Assembly (NCBI RefSeq): GCF_949628215.1
Contig: NC_134281.1
Location: 44,784,512 to 44,848,511, forward strand
DNA: 64,000 bases
Origin: Phalacrocorax aristotelis
Taxonomy: Eukaryota > Chordata > Aves > Suliformes > Phalacrocoracidae
Direction: 5' to 3'
This document shows, in pieces, positions 1-14,300 of this stretch. Within the stretch, counting starts at the first letter, position 1, and every line of letters starts with the position of its first letter. The position numbers and the translations under genes were made by a program. The notes beneath the pieces are model-generated. The model was not told where the DNA came from and did no database searches. It was given only the letters and a program-made list of their open reading frames with translations.

Positions 1-579
1 CCTCAGGTTTTACCTGTAGGGGGGAATAGGTGGGGGGGGGCACTGCTGGGGTGGAAGAGGTACAGTAAGATGAGACAGAAGCTGTTCGCATCAGTTTGAG
101 TATCTGGTTGTGCTTTCAAACTGCCATTGAAACAAAGCATTTAAATGAGCAATTGCCTTATGCATGCAGACTGGACTTCATAATCTGTATTCTGTCACCT
201 ATTGTAGCCTGCTTGGTGTTTATTAATCTCTACAGGGTCTTTTAAACAAATATATTGGTCAGGGGGAGAGATTTCCAGGTTTCCATTATTAATAAAGCTG
301 CAGTATGAGAATAAGCTAAAAGCATCAACTAGCATGTTCACACTGTTCCTTGTATGTTTTGTATGTCACCCCTAACTAAAAGCTGACTTCAAGAATTGAT
401 TGTTAAAAGGGGAATAATAGGGTAATGTAAAAATTCAAATGTTGTCTCAGACAATAAAGTAACTGGGATTTCTGTGGGCAGGCTGGCAACTGGGTTAGCT
501 GCTTCAGTGAAGAGCTCTCTTAAATTACTTGCAACACAGAGGGGAGAAAGAGACCTTTGTGTTTCTGCTTAATTCTCAG
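1..579 (+). other. 3' part of a USP24 intron
   Basis: This stretch lies upstream of the first recognisable exon, whose acceptor is the CAG at 577-579. It is AT-rich, and I see no further exon, repeat or RNA gene in it. The gene clearly continues to the left of the window because the first exon starts in phase 0 in the middle of the protein. Confidence 0.7.
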
Positions 580-3500
580 GAGAAATCCCTCCCTGGAGTA
601 GTCATGGCTCTCGTGTGTAATGTGTTTGATATGCTTTACCAGCTTGCCAATCTAGAGGAGCCAAGGTAAGCAAACTAAATGATTATTGGATATTGAAGAA
701 ATGCTCACACTGCAAACTTTGAATAGCTATGTATTTCACAGCGTGTAGGCATCCACCAGGCCACAGTGTGGCTGAACCCTATTTTGCACAAGTAATTTCT
801 GATAACTTTTCAGGATAACACTGCGAGTGAGGAAGCTTCTGCTCTTGATTCCCACTGACCCAGCTATTCAGGAGGCTCTTGATCAGCTTGATTCCCTGGG
901 AAGGAAGGTATGGATTAAGCAGTAACTGATCTTGGTGATATTAACAAAAAGGATTTTACTACCAAGTTTCTTAAATTCCCTGTCAGATTATAATCTGTGA
1001 AGGGTTTGCAACTCTACTGCAAGTTAATGCTCATGTTAAGTATTATTGACTTATTTCCAAGCAGCTGGAGGTGAGAGGGTTATTACGGGGATTACAGGAA
1101 ATGTATTGCGAATTACAAAAAAAATGCGGTAGTCTCAAAATATTTCTTCTGTTGCTTAATTCTCCTAGAAAACACTGCTATCAGAAACAAGTTCTCAGTC
1201 TTCAAAATCACCGTCCTTGTCTTCAAAACACCAACATCAGCCCAGTGCTAGTTCAATACTAGAAAGTCTTTTCCGATCTTTTGCTCCAGGCATGTCCACC
1301 TTTAGAGTGCTCTACAATTTAGAGGTAAGAAAACAAATTTACTTCTTTTTACTTGTGTTTTTGAGCACTAAGGTTTAAGGAGTTCTAAGTTTCTTGGGCA
1401 GGAGTCCACTATGACAGGATAATTATGCAATATGGAAATGTCATGTCATAGTCTGCTTTTATGTATGTGATAACTTCTACACAGAATGAAAGGGGTAAAA
1501 AGTTCCCCTTTAGAGACTACACTATGAAGCCAGTCCCTTCGTTTTGTGATTTGCAAGGTGGAAGGAGTATTCGTAACTAAGTGGAGGGGAACAAAGAAAC
1601 ATCAAAGTTCTTACTGTTTAGGTGAAATTCCTGCTTGAATCTCCAGAAAATCTGAGTGTGTGATTTTTAGCATATATATTGGGGAGGGGGGAGGAATTTG
1701 CTCTCTTAAAAATTAATGGGAGTTGTTGTTTTGTTTGGTTTTGCTTGATTCAATTCAAAAGAAAAACAACGCTAACTCCCTCCTGTATAAGTCTATCATG
1801 TTTTGTATGTAGAGGCTAAGGAGGAAAATTTCTGAGAAGCATTCAACCATGAAGAATTTTCATTATCCAAGTGTGCAGAGCATTTACACAGAAGCTTCTG
1901 GTCTGTTTTAGCAGTGCATGTAAAGAGGGTGGAATACATACAATTTTTTTAGCCCCAGGTGTTCTCCTGAGTAAGTGCTTTAGCCAAAAAGCTGGATTGG
2001 ACCCTGTAAAAAGGTTCTTCCCAAGTGTTCAGTGGATGGATTTTAAAGAGCATGAGAAAGATCAGCTGGTGTACTTGTTAGAACGCTGTAATCTGCATAC
2101 TGTGGGAGGCTGGACAGTTTCTAGTTCTACTCACAGGTCCCACTGTTTATAAGGACTGACTAGAAATACAGTTTGAACAACTTCAAGTTGGAGGAGCAGT
2201 TGCCAGCACCTTCAGAAACAGTGGACAAAGTTATTCTCTTTCATTCCTAGCGTGTGCCAAGATTACTGTAGGAATTTTCGTGTAGTTGCTTTTCTTTGGG
2301 CTTCTGCAGTCTAATGTTAACTTTTTGTCTTCCTACACTGTCATCACACTGCAGTCTTGGGATTCCCCCCTTTTCTGTACAGCTGGAATGAAAGATTTTT
2401 GATGATGTCTTTGAAGTATGTTAACAAGTTCTACAACTGAAAGCAAATAGTTTAGCATATCACAGCAAGGATATCTTGTTGAACTGGCAGGTTATATTAC
2501 AGTATGACGAGACAGTTATCTGATGCTTCTGTGCCAGAGGAAATAATAAAAACAAGTAATAAATTGCTTGCTTTTCTGGCAAGGGATGAGAGGTGGTAAA
2601 TTGGATTAGATGTGTAGATCATATGAGTGGACTTGTTCCTCAAGTCCAGTCAAGCCAACTGGAAGATGATTTCTGTCAGAAGAATGATGTGCTTTTTTTA
2701 ATCCCTCAACTGGTGATCTGTTGAAAATACGAGAACTAGTCTGAACTGCTTTCTGAAAAAATGTGCACAGAAAATTTGCAAAGAATGTGAAAGAGATGAA
2801 AATTAAATGTTGCAGATGTTCAGGGTTATATCATGCAGTGTTGTGATAAGATTTCATGCTTGGAACTCTAAACCATTCTTCTGACCTGTGAACCTGGAAA
2901 GATGCATTTTGTTTTCCCACATGCAGCACTGATGGTTGTACATGCCAAAGAGACTTTTCAAGAAAGTAAATAACTTTTGGGGGTTTTCTGGGGTTTTGGG
3001 AGGGGCTGGGGTTTCTTTGTTTGGGTGGTGTTTTGGGGTTTTTTGTTATGTAAAATTAAGTGAAATTGATTATAAATGTACATGAAATCTGACCCACAGA
3101 GACCAGAGACTTCCTTATAGCTGTGTTTCTGAGTGTAATTGCATTCTGTGAAATTTAGTGATGACTGAAAACAGGAGGGATGATACAGTGCAGAATTACC
3201 TGGACCATCTTTAAAAAAAAAACAAACCAGTAATAGGGATATAGTTATGTTTCAGAAGGCATGAATCAATAAGTAAGCCATCTGTAGGGTGTTGTACGGG
3301 ATACTGTGAACTGCAAGTCTAGAAAGGAGGAGGATTTGGGCTCTTAAGGAGCACCAACTGAGCCTGAAGACATTTCATGTGCTTTATCCTTTTCCCTAAC
3401 AAGTAAATTGCAATGAGAAAAACATGCCCTTTGATACAGAATAAATATCTGAAATAGCCATAGTTGTCCTGAATATTTTTAATGTGATTTCTCTTTACTG

Positions 3501-6500
3501 ACTCAAGCTTTGGATAAGTGTAAATTGCTTAATTTGTAGTGGATTTTTTTCTGTTATACTTTTAACCTTCAGCAGATAAAGAATAATATGGGCGAGGGGT
3601 GGGGTGCGTATGCATGCTTATTTTCATTTATTTTAGGTACTGAGCTCCAAGCTGATGCCAACTGCAGATGATGAAATGGCAAGAAATTGTGCCAAGTCTT
3701 TCTGTGAAAACTTCCTCAGAGCAGGAGGTTTGAGGTTAGATTTCAAAATCTTGACTCAACTTATAACACTTCATTTAGTTAGCAGTTCTGCATGGTTTCT
3801 GATTTCCACAGTGTAGCACACTAGTACACCTGTCAGCTTATTTTTCAGAAAAGATCCACCCAGATCTGTTTTTTCATCATCTAGTGTCTGAAAAGCTACT
3901 GTAGCCACCATAGTTATGTAACAGAGTACTTGTTAAACCCCAAAATAACGTTAGGCACAGATAAGCTTGTGAAGTGTAGCTTTTACTATAAGGTAGTTGA
4001 TACCTGGATAGTTAGCAGGTAAGTGTTTCAGTTCAAATTTGCAAGTGTGTACATTAAACTGTCCTGCATAGATACCAGCGGACACATTAAGCAGTCAAAG
4101 CATAGACTGTGCAGTGGGAACAAAATTAAATTCTCTAGTCTCCAAAACTCAGACCCTTCAGATGAGAGTTGAGGCACAGTGTGAGTGGTTTGGAAGCCCT
4201 GGCAATACTGCTTGTGCTTGTATCAGATTTATCAAGTATATGTTGCTCTCAGCAATTCTGTCCACGCTCCCCCACCCCATAGATCCCGAAGCATTTTCCA
4301 GCAGGAAGAGAAAGCTTCCATCTGTTGATGTTGGAAGGGAAATGGGGATGTTAGTCTCCAAAGATTCCAGTTTGGTGGTTTGAACTGGCATTCAGCTGAC
4401 TGAATAGGAGGAGGGAAGGATAGAGATAAATTAATTGTAGCTCTTTCCTAATGTAAAACATTTTCAAATGGAGTCTGTCTTATTGATTTGTTTTTAAGTT
4501 TGGTGGTGAATGTGATGCAGAGAGATTCCATCCCATCAGAAGTAGACTATGAAACAAGACAGGGAGTCTATTCCATCTGCCTGCAACTTGCAAGGTATGT
4601 AATTGCCTTTCATTAGAGGAAGTGCTGCTTTCTTGCCTCCTGGAGCGCACCTTGTAACGTTTAAGACTAATTGGTACTTCGAGTTCTGTTTCATTCACTT
4701 GCTCTGAACATTCAAAAATAAGCCTGACGTTTTTCCTCTGTGAATGTAGGTTCTTGCTTGTTGGCCAGACAATGCCTACCTTACTGGATGAGGATTTCAT
4801 TAAAGATGGGGTAGAAACATTGTCCTCACGCCCTTTCCGTAATGTCAGCCGACAAGCAAGTAGGCAGATGTCCATTTGTGGAACACCTGAGAAGTCATCC
4901 TACCGACAGCTCTCTGTGTCTGATAGATCTTCCATTAGGGTAGAAGAAATCATACCAGCAGCAAGAGTTGCCATACAAGTAAGGAAGTGTTTGATTTATG
5001 GTGATGTAGCAGTGTTCTCTCCAGCTGTATAACTCATCATGTTTTTTATACAGGTTCTTGCCCAGACTCCATTTTAAAAGCCTCTGAAAATCCTGACCAT
5101 CAGTTTCTCTTCCTGATCTTGATATGAATTTTAACACAATTTCAGAATTTATTTTGTCAATACAAAGGGAAGCAGTACCCCAAAAGTGCTCACCGGAAAG
5201 AGATCTACACAGAAATCTCACCTGTGACTTACTTTCAGTCACACTTAACTCAAGATCTTGTTCTTGTTAATTTTCTGTGAATATAGTCCATGTTTCTTTA
5301 AATTAGAAATTTTGGGCAAGTTTTTTGTTTCAGATAGCTCATTAAAAATTAAATTTGGTTGGTAGTTCCCTGGGAAAAAGGGAAACTTTTCAATACTTCA
5401 AGAAAATGCTGGTTTCCCCTTTATAGGTATGTCAGTGTAATTAATCTGAGACTGGCTATTTACTAAAACAGTCTAATCTGATAAGAACTCAACCCATTTG
5501 AAAGTTGAGTCCAGCTGAAAGAAACTTTGTAGCTAATGTAAGAAGTGTGGCTATGTTAGGTTCTTGGGCAGTGCTTCCCAAATGGATGGATATGACTTGA
5601 AATCAGCATGTCTACCTCCAGATAGGTGAAAAGGGTATCTATCCTAGTGGAGAATTTAAAAACAAGGTACTTCCTATTAAGGGAGCAATACTAATCTCTT
5701 CTTAGGAACAAAAAGGCTCTTGTATCCTTGAGCCTGCTTAGAGAAGAGAGAGGAAAACAAATCCAAATATCGATTTGACATGATCCAGAAGATACATTCC
5801 TCTTATCCCTGTGATTAACAAAGGCTGTTGAATATCACAGAAGTAACTGCTGTTTCTTGTTCCTTCAGACTATGGAGGTGAATGATTTCACTTCCACAGT
5901 GGCTTGTTTCATGCGACTCTCTTGGGCTGCTGCTGCGGGACGACTGGACCTCGTGGGAAGTAGTCAGCCAATAAAAGAGAGCAACACTTTATTTCCTGCT
6001 GGGATTCGAAACAGACTTAGCAGCTCCGGTAGGTTAACTGTGTCTCTAAACCAATCTAAAGAAAGTGTTTGGTTTATTCTTAATCGAACATTTTTCGAAG
6101 CTTGAAGCTGAATTGATTGGAGTTGGACTCGATGATCCTCTTTGGTTCCTTCCACCTCAGGAATATGATTGAATTACACAAATGTGAGCAAAATGCTGTA
6201 CTTTCATGTGGCATTTGGAGAAGATTTTAAATTGTAGAGAGCTGAGCAAAAGCTCAAAACATCTGAAATATGTAATGGCTTACAGAACTTTTTCATTTCT
6301 CAATGCAGGAAGTAATTGTAGTTCAGGAAGCGAAGGAGAGCCAACTGCACTGCATGCTGGTATCTGTGTGAGACAGCAGTCCGTATCCACCAAAGATGCT
6401 CTGATTGCTGGAGAAGCCTTGTCCCTCTTAGTAACCTGCCTTCAGCTACGCAGTCAGCAACTAGGTATGAAATAGAATTGGATTACTCACTATCTAGAAT

Positions 6501-9500
6501 ATAAGTAAGGTGGGGGAAGGCTTTTGGAGGCAGGCAACTGCAAAAAATAATGAGAAACTTCTAGCTTTGTAAGCTGAGACAGCTCAAGTTAAAAACATAA
6601 AATTTCATTAAAAATTACAGGGGGTTTTATCCAGGACTAAAGAACAGGTGGCATGAAAGACAGCATGTAGTGCTGTGCCTTTGTGAAATGTTTTGGAAAA
6701 GCTGACTTACTGCCAGTATATAAATATTTGCACTGGCTTTGAAGTATGTAATTCCGTAAGTGCTGCTGTTTGCATAGCTGGTGTTTAGTACTTGAACCTT
6801 TGTGTACAGGAAGCGTAAACATTGGTGGTGGTGGAAGGCGAAGGAAAATGGTGCTCTAATGTGGTGCCAGTCTCTGAGGGAAGGAGATGGGGAAATATGC
6901 AAATAGCCATTACTGCTTTTCAGTGTTGATGGGGGGATTTCCTCTAGATCCTGTGGTATTTTAATGCAAGACTGTAACTGAATTATTTAAAGTTTTAAAA
7001 TTTTATTATTTTAAGAAAAGATAGTCCGATCCTTTTCTATTCTAGGGTCTTTTTACAATTTGCCATGTGTTGCTGATTTCATCATTGACATACTGCTTGG
7101 ATCACCAAGTGCTGAGGTGAGGATCCTTCTCTGAAAACTTCTTAAATGTTCTACTTCTTAAATGTGTACACTTTGATCATTTAATATGGTCTGAAGGTGA
7201 AATTGTTCATTACAAATATTCCCACAGTTTTTTGTATTTGAATTAACAACCTTTGTATAATTGTTAGTAATTCCAGTATCTAGTGATGTGTTGATAGAAA
7301 ATGCTGAAGTATTACATTCTTTAGGCTTGTTGAATCTGTGAGGCACACAGGACTCTGCTGTGGCTAGTCTAAAGAAAATACTCTCGTTTTGGTGAGACAA
7401 ATTCTGTAGAACTAGTAATTTAGGGCAAGTTCCAAGTAACTTCCACCTCAAAAGATTTGGGTAAGTTTTAATGGACTCGTCTGAACTATTGAAAAATTTT
7501 TACAAATGTCAGAACCCTCCTAAAATTCATTCTCCCTGCTTTAAGATTATTCTGGATATTCTAAGATCTAGAGATTTTCAAGTCACGCTTACTTCATTTC
7601 GTTGCATCTAATATATTTTGCATGAAGTCATTGCATCTTCTCCCCCTTATCTGAATCTATAATCTGTGTTTAATAAAGCATCAGAGCTTTTAGCTCAGGG
7701 ATGAGAGTGGATTGCTAAATCCCTATAGATAGAGAAACTCTGGCTGGTGGGTGCAGGGATCATAGTCTGGTTTACACCAGCTTTTCAATGTCTGTTCTTC
7801 CTGTTAAATGTCTAACAAAACAGAATTGTATTTCTTACAACCTTTAAGCTTAAGCTGCAAGTGTTTGACGATGACACTGTTTCAGATTCGTCGTGTTGCC
7901 TGTGACCAGTTGTACACCCTTAGTCAGACAGACACATCAGCTCACCCAGACGTACAAAAGCCAAACCAGTTTCTCCTGAGTGTTGTTCTTGGTGCCCAGC
8001 TGCCTCTTTGGTCACCAACCAGCATCATGAGAGGAATCAACCAGAGGTGAGTCAGATGCATGTTTATTGAGGAAGCGGATCACATTTTTAAATAACTAGT
8101 GCTGTGGAAGCTCTGAGGTGCAAGGGATTAGGACTTTGCAAGTCTGTCAAAAATAGACATCCCTGTCAGACCCCAGATAGTTTTGGAAGTATGTAAATTG
8201 AAGGGAAATCAAGCTGAATTCTCAAGGTACAACTCATCCTCTGCAAACTCTCACAGTTCATCTTATTTGACTTCCCATTCAGGAGGTGGTAACTGCTAAA
8301 TAGGCTTGCTTTTTCTAGAATGTATTCATGGCAGTCAGAACCTGACTGGAATCCTGCATGAGGAACAGAGGTGATGGGATCTGTGACAGTAACATTGAAT
8401 TTATTTGATAGTATTGCACAGATCTAGATAAGAAACCAATCCTAAAGGCTCCAGCTTTTTCAGTGATGTCCAGACCCGTGATCTGATCTGATTTCTTGTT
8501 GCTTATGTTACCCACTACACCATTAAAGACAGTAGGTTTCACTCCTATTAACTTGTCTCTTACTGGCAAAAGGTTTCTGAATCTAGCAGTAATTTTAAAC
8601 AGGAATTTCTAGAGGAATCTGAATAGAGGAGTAACTGAGAAGTTAAACTATGTTGTTTTATTGTCATCTGATAATTAAAATTGTTACGAGGTGAAGGAAG
8701 AAAGCAGGATTAAATGTTGTTCATAACATTCAGAAGTAGCTGTTGAGAAGAAATTTGTTTTAAAGCTGCAGCGTGTGCATGCAGAAGCGTACCTAGATGG
8801 CTATGCTATTTTGGATTATATGGACAGAGCACACAAGCCTTAAAGGCAACTGCTTAGAAAAAAGTTTCTGATTTTAAAATAAACTTTCTTTCTGTTTGTA
8901 CCTCTTCCAGACTTTTGTCCCAGTGCACAGAATATTTTGACCTGAGGTGTCAGTTATTGGATGACCTCACATGTAAGTATGTGCAGGCACACATGTCATT
9001 CTGACTGTACCTTCCAAGCATGTCCTACTTCTGCAGACGAGATGTAGAATTGCCTTCATGGAGTGGTTACTACACCATAAACTCTATGTGACCTGTCAGC
9101 GTGCTGGCTGTCTTGTGTTAATGCTGGCATGGACTGTTTTTGGCATTCAGTAACAGCAAAGCAGCTCATTCCTTTTGGAAAGTGAAATGGGTTACTCTGT
9201 ATACTTTGTACACATTGTGAGGGGAAACTAGACAATTACCAAACTGTTTGAAATTCTTGGTATTTATATTCTATGTTTATAGAGCTGTTAATTTTTCTGG
9301 GTTTTCTTTTTCTCTTGCAGCATCAGAAATGGAACAGCTAAAGATAAGCCCAGCTGCCATGTTAGAAGATGAGATCACCTGGCTAGACAATTTTGAACCC
9401 AACCGCACAGCTGAGTGTGAGACCAGTGAAGCTGATAACATCCTGTTAGCAGGACACTTGAGGCTCATCAAGACTCTCCTTTCACTTTGCGGAGCAGAGA

Positions 9501-11390
9501 AGGAAATGGTTGGTAAGTATTATTCCTTTTTACTCTAAAGCGACTAGACTAGTGTGAATTTTGCATGGCACTAACAGATTACTTGATCCATAGACAGTAC
9601 GTGTGAAGACATTATAATACATGAGTAGAAGTGATGCAGAGCTATAAGAAGCCATTTTGGCAGTACCTTTGACATTTAATAAAATATTTAGATATGGTTT
9701 TTGTTGAAATGGTGCTATTAGTGATTTTGCTGTTACAGAACACCTTTTGACATTTGCAGTGATAATGTAAGTATTTAACAGTAGATGTGGATTACTGTGT
9801 TCCAGGTTCATCTTTGATAAAGCCATTGCTGGACGATTTCCTCTTCCGAGCATCCAGGATTATTCTGAATAGCCATTCTCCAGCAGGCACTGCTGCAATC
9901 AGTCAGCAAGACTTTCATCCAAAGTAAAAATGGAATTTTTTTGTTTATGCTGGTATTTGTCCTAGATCTCTTGAATGCAAATGTCACACTGGGGCTACAG
10001 ATAGTAGCATTTAATATCAATGTTGGAGCGTTCTCCAGTTCTTTACATTTCCTACATAAGTGTCCAAATAGCATTTTTGTAAGTTTTTGTGTGACCCAAA
10101 GTCTTTTGCTTGTCTGTACTTCTGAAGTCTGTGCTTTGTTTGTTAGATCAATGATGAACTGCAAGCACAACTGAGTGCTGATTTTATGAGTCCAAAGAGT
10201 ACTCCTTTAGCTCATCATTGCTTGGGAAGTTGCCTAAATTGGAGCATGAGCAGGAAATTAACTTTGCAGCCCCCTTGTAAATTACAAACTTTAAAGTTCT
10301 GCTGTTTTCTTCTTCCCTTCAAAAGAACTGTGTTTTATAAAAAGCTAATGCAGAGTAAGTCTCCTTGCACCTGAGAGCTGATAATAGGCCAGAATATGTC
10401 AAATGGGCAAAAAAGAATAGGCTTTTTCTTTCCTGTCACACCTGTCTGCTGTTACTGCCATACAATATCTGAAGGGGTTAGCTTGTGGAGTTTTGTGCTG
10501 CTGCAGCTGGATTGCTTACCATTACACTGACTAGTTGGTGTTAGAGTTAGATCGGGCATATCCACACTGCCTTTCCCCAAGCCTTAAAGGAGGTTCCAGT
10601 GGAGCATTTAGCAACCCCTGAAAAAAATGGGACTTGCTACACCTTAGTGTTTTGCTCCAGCATTGCTCCATTGCAGTGTTTGCTTAAGGTAAATAAAGCC
10701 TTTTCTTTGGCCTTTAGAAGAAAGGGCTAGTGTGTTTGATGGTACACTGAAAAGAGCTAAGTGGAAGTGTTTTGTAGTGGTCTAGCGCAGCTGAGGTCTA
10801 AGGTCATATCTTGTAGCAAGTTAGTTATCTGGTCTAGCTCTTTCAAGGCTTCTCTCCCTGTAAATAAGTCATTATGTCTCCATCAGGGTTACAGTGATAG
10901 AGAGTATCTGTCTCTTTGTCCTCAGATATACAACCAATTCTGTGCCGCCTTCCTAGGGCACCTACTTTTCCTTGCTACTGAATGTTAAAAATGAGTGTCT
11001 CCATATCACGCAGGGAGGCTTATTTGAAGGAGTGTTCTTGGTGCTGCTCTTCTGATTTGATTCTTCCCCATTTCCCTTCCCCAAGAAAGAAAAAACAGCA
11101 CTCTGCAGTCTCTCAGAAGTGTTTTATTGTTTTAAGTGTTTCTTTTGAACATTAATTGTCACTTGTTCCGAGTAATATGGCCTTCTGGAATTAGAAATAA
11201 TTGAGTAATCTATAAAATAGATCTCAAATGTGGTTTTCTTTTTAGGTGCAGTACAGCAGATAGCCGATTAGCTGCTTATGAAGTGTTAGTAATGCTGGCT
11301 GATAGCTCACCTTCCAATCTCCAGCTTATTACAAAAGAGCTGCTTTCTATGCATCACCAGTGTGACCCTGCACTTACCAAGGAGTTTGAT
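580..11390 (+). CDS. USP24: USP24 exons before the catalytic domain (608 residues)
   Basis: Fourteen exons encode an alpha-helical scaffold that precedes the protease domain, reading from [20 protein letters not shown] near its start to [17 protein letters not shown] at its end. A Ser/Lys-rich, probably disordered linker ([17 protein letters not shown]) lies in exon 1169-1324. A second Ser-rich stretch ([15 protein letters not shown]) spans the 6028/6309 junction. No catalytic motif is present. Similarity to human USP24 is judged from remembered sequence, not from an alignment run. The long helical repeats are probably a substrate or partner platform, as in the related USP9X and USP34; that is inference. 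Confidence 0.9.
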
Positions 11391-14300
11391 GTAAGCAAGA
11401 AGCCTTTTTCGATTTGTATTAGCATGGTTGGGAGTACTGTGTATGATGTATGTAACTGCTCCATTCATGAGATTTCCCTGGGCTTTAATTTAAAATTACA
11501 AAAAGCAAATAAGAATAAATGCTGACCCATTTGATCATCTTCAGAAGCAAATACTCCAGTGAGTCCTTTGCCAGTTACTCTGTGGATAAGAAAGAAGTAT
11601 TTCCTAAATATCACCAATTTTATTTACTTACATTTTAGGCCATTTTTTTAAAGCAGTTTTGTACAAAGCATTAAAAAGCTAAATGGCAAATGCAGCATTC
11701 TTGCAATCTTTCAGAATTTATATTCCTGGTTTTCAATTAAATTGCTCTTAACAGTTCATATGAAGGTGATTATAAAAGCTATTGTATGTTGCTGGAGTCT
11801 CATGCTTTTTATAATTGACTGGGACAAAAAATGTGTTTGTCATTCTAGTATCTTCCACCAGTGGATAGTCGCTCCATTTCAGGATTTGTGGGACTGAAGA
11901 ATGGTGGTGCTACTTGTTACATGAATGCTGTCTTCCAGCAGCTATATATGCAGCCTGGCCTCCCAGAGGTAATTGGTTCTACATGCAGTAAAGTCCTCTT
12001 TCTGGAATTACTGTAACCTGAACTGCAAGTTCATCTTAGCACCATTTGTAAATGAATTATTTTAAAAAAAAATAAACAAAACTGTGTATGTACTCATGTG
12101 TGCATAAATGTATACACACAGTAAATATATAAATTATAAGTTGTTATGCTGTGTGACATGACAACTTACAGTAATAGTTTTGCCAAGAACCAATTTAATA
12201 AGGTTATTTGTTTCCTTCCAGGCCTTGCTTTCCATTGATGATGATACAGACAATCCAGATGACAATGTGTTCTATCAAGTTCAATCTCTTTTTGGTCATT
12301 TGATGGAAAGCAAGCTACAATATTACGTACCTGAGAACTTTTGGAAGGTATTACATCTTTCGGTTTAGCATATATGCTTTCCTACTTAACAAGTACTCAT
12401 TTATTCAGCCTTTTGTCATTGCAGAATTTCTAGAGTTAAAGTGAGTTCTACTTCAAAAAGTCAAAACATATAAAAATAACAATTTTCTTTTTAAAAAAAT
12501 CACTTTATTGATATGTATATGGTACAATCACCCTTTTATGTATATTTATACTATATCTAGATTTTCAAGATGTGGAATAAGGAACTTTATGTTAGAGAGC
12601 AACAGGATGCTTATGAGTTCTTCACCAGTCTTATAGATCAAATGGATGAGTACCTCAAGGTAAAAACCTCAAGGTTTTCTTCTAGTGTTTATATGCATCT
12701 CCTTGGTACCTTTTCTCTTTTTCTCCTTTGCTCTTTAGAAAAAAAGGTAGAGAGCCATTCAGTTTATTTTATAATCTACATAGTATTCAGAAGTTTAAAA
12801 TTCCTATTGCTTTCTCAGTCTTTCACTCTGCAATATATCCAACTGACGTCTAACTTTACATCTCCAACAGAAAATAGGAAGAGACCAAATTTTTAAGAAT
12901 ACTTTTCAAGGAATCTTCTCTGATCAGAAGATCTGCAAGGACTGTCCTCACAGGTAATGTTAAAATTAGTGCATTAGTTAGTTATGTGGTCCCATAACTA
13001 TTAAAATATGTAGGTCAAAACAGCACAAGAAGGTAGGCACGTATGCCTTTGTGAGCATCACAGTTGCTGATAGCTATGGGGCAAATGCAGTGTTCTTTCC
13101 TAAGCGTATGTCTTGTTAGCGCCAGTTGGATAGGTTCTACTCTGTCAATGCCTTGACCATTTTTCTTCTTGAATTTAGGTATGAGCGTGAGGAAGCCTTC
13201 ATGGCTCTCAACCTAGGTGTGACTTCGTGTCAAAGTCTGGAAATATCATTGGATCAGTTTGTTAGAGGAGAAGTTCTAGAAGGAAGCAATGCATACTACT
13301 GTGAAAAGTGCAAAGAAAAGGTATTGATTCTGAATGTATGTGAAAGCAGATTTAGCCATAACTTGGTGTTTTCTTAAGCATTACATGGTCATAGATGCCA
13401 TGCTTAGATACTGCTTATTCGTTCTACATTGAAGATGTAATCAAAAGGTTAAATCCATAAATCCATGCAGATGGCATTCTTCATTCACAGTAATTCACAC
13501 TGTAGATCGAACATTTAGAGGGATGGCAGGATGGTAGAAATGTTCTGTAACATACCAGCCCACTGCACAAACTCTGTATTAGCTGCAATAGTAATTTTTA
13601 TGTATAGTCATCCTATGGTCATCCTCCCTCCCGTGGCTGTACTGCATATCAGTTCAAGATGGCTGGAATTAGACATCTGTAGAATACTACTATGGAATTT
13701 TTGAGGTATACAGGTAGAGGTGATATTATCTTTTCTTTTTAAGAGAACTACAGTGAAGCGCACCTGCATTAAGGTCTTACCTAGCCTGTTGGTGATTCAC
13801 CTGATGAGATTTGGCTTTGACTGGGAGAGCGGGCGTTCTATTAAATATGATGAACAAATAAGGGTAAGAAAACTTTCTGTATGGCGCTCCCTCCTCACCC
13901 CTCTCCTCGTGGAGTGGAATCTCACTCTTCCTATTCATTCTGCGATTCTGGTCTGATTCTTCCTTCTTTCTTCCACATTTTGATACTGGGATTTTAAGTA
14001 CATGGTACAGTTACATCATGGTCATGCTACAGAAAATAAGGAAAGCTCTAAGGAAAAATACTTATCTGCAACATTCTTGGGGTCCTTTCAGAAAGCAAGA
14101 AGAAAAACCTCTGTAAAGACATTTTGTTTAACTTCTGTATCATAAGAATAAAAAGTTGAAGTACCATGTTTTCCTCTGGTGTTCCCAGTGTGGGAAGTAT
14201 TAATATGATTCTCATAAAATTACAGTACGCGGGTATGCAACATAATCTCTCAGTTAATCTGAAATATCTCTTCAAACAGTTTCCCTGGATGCTGAACATG

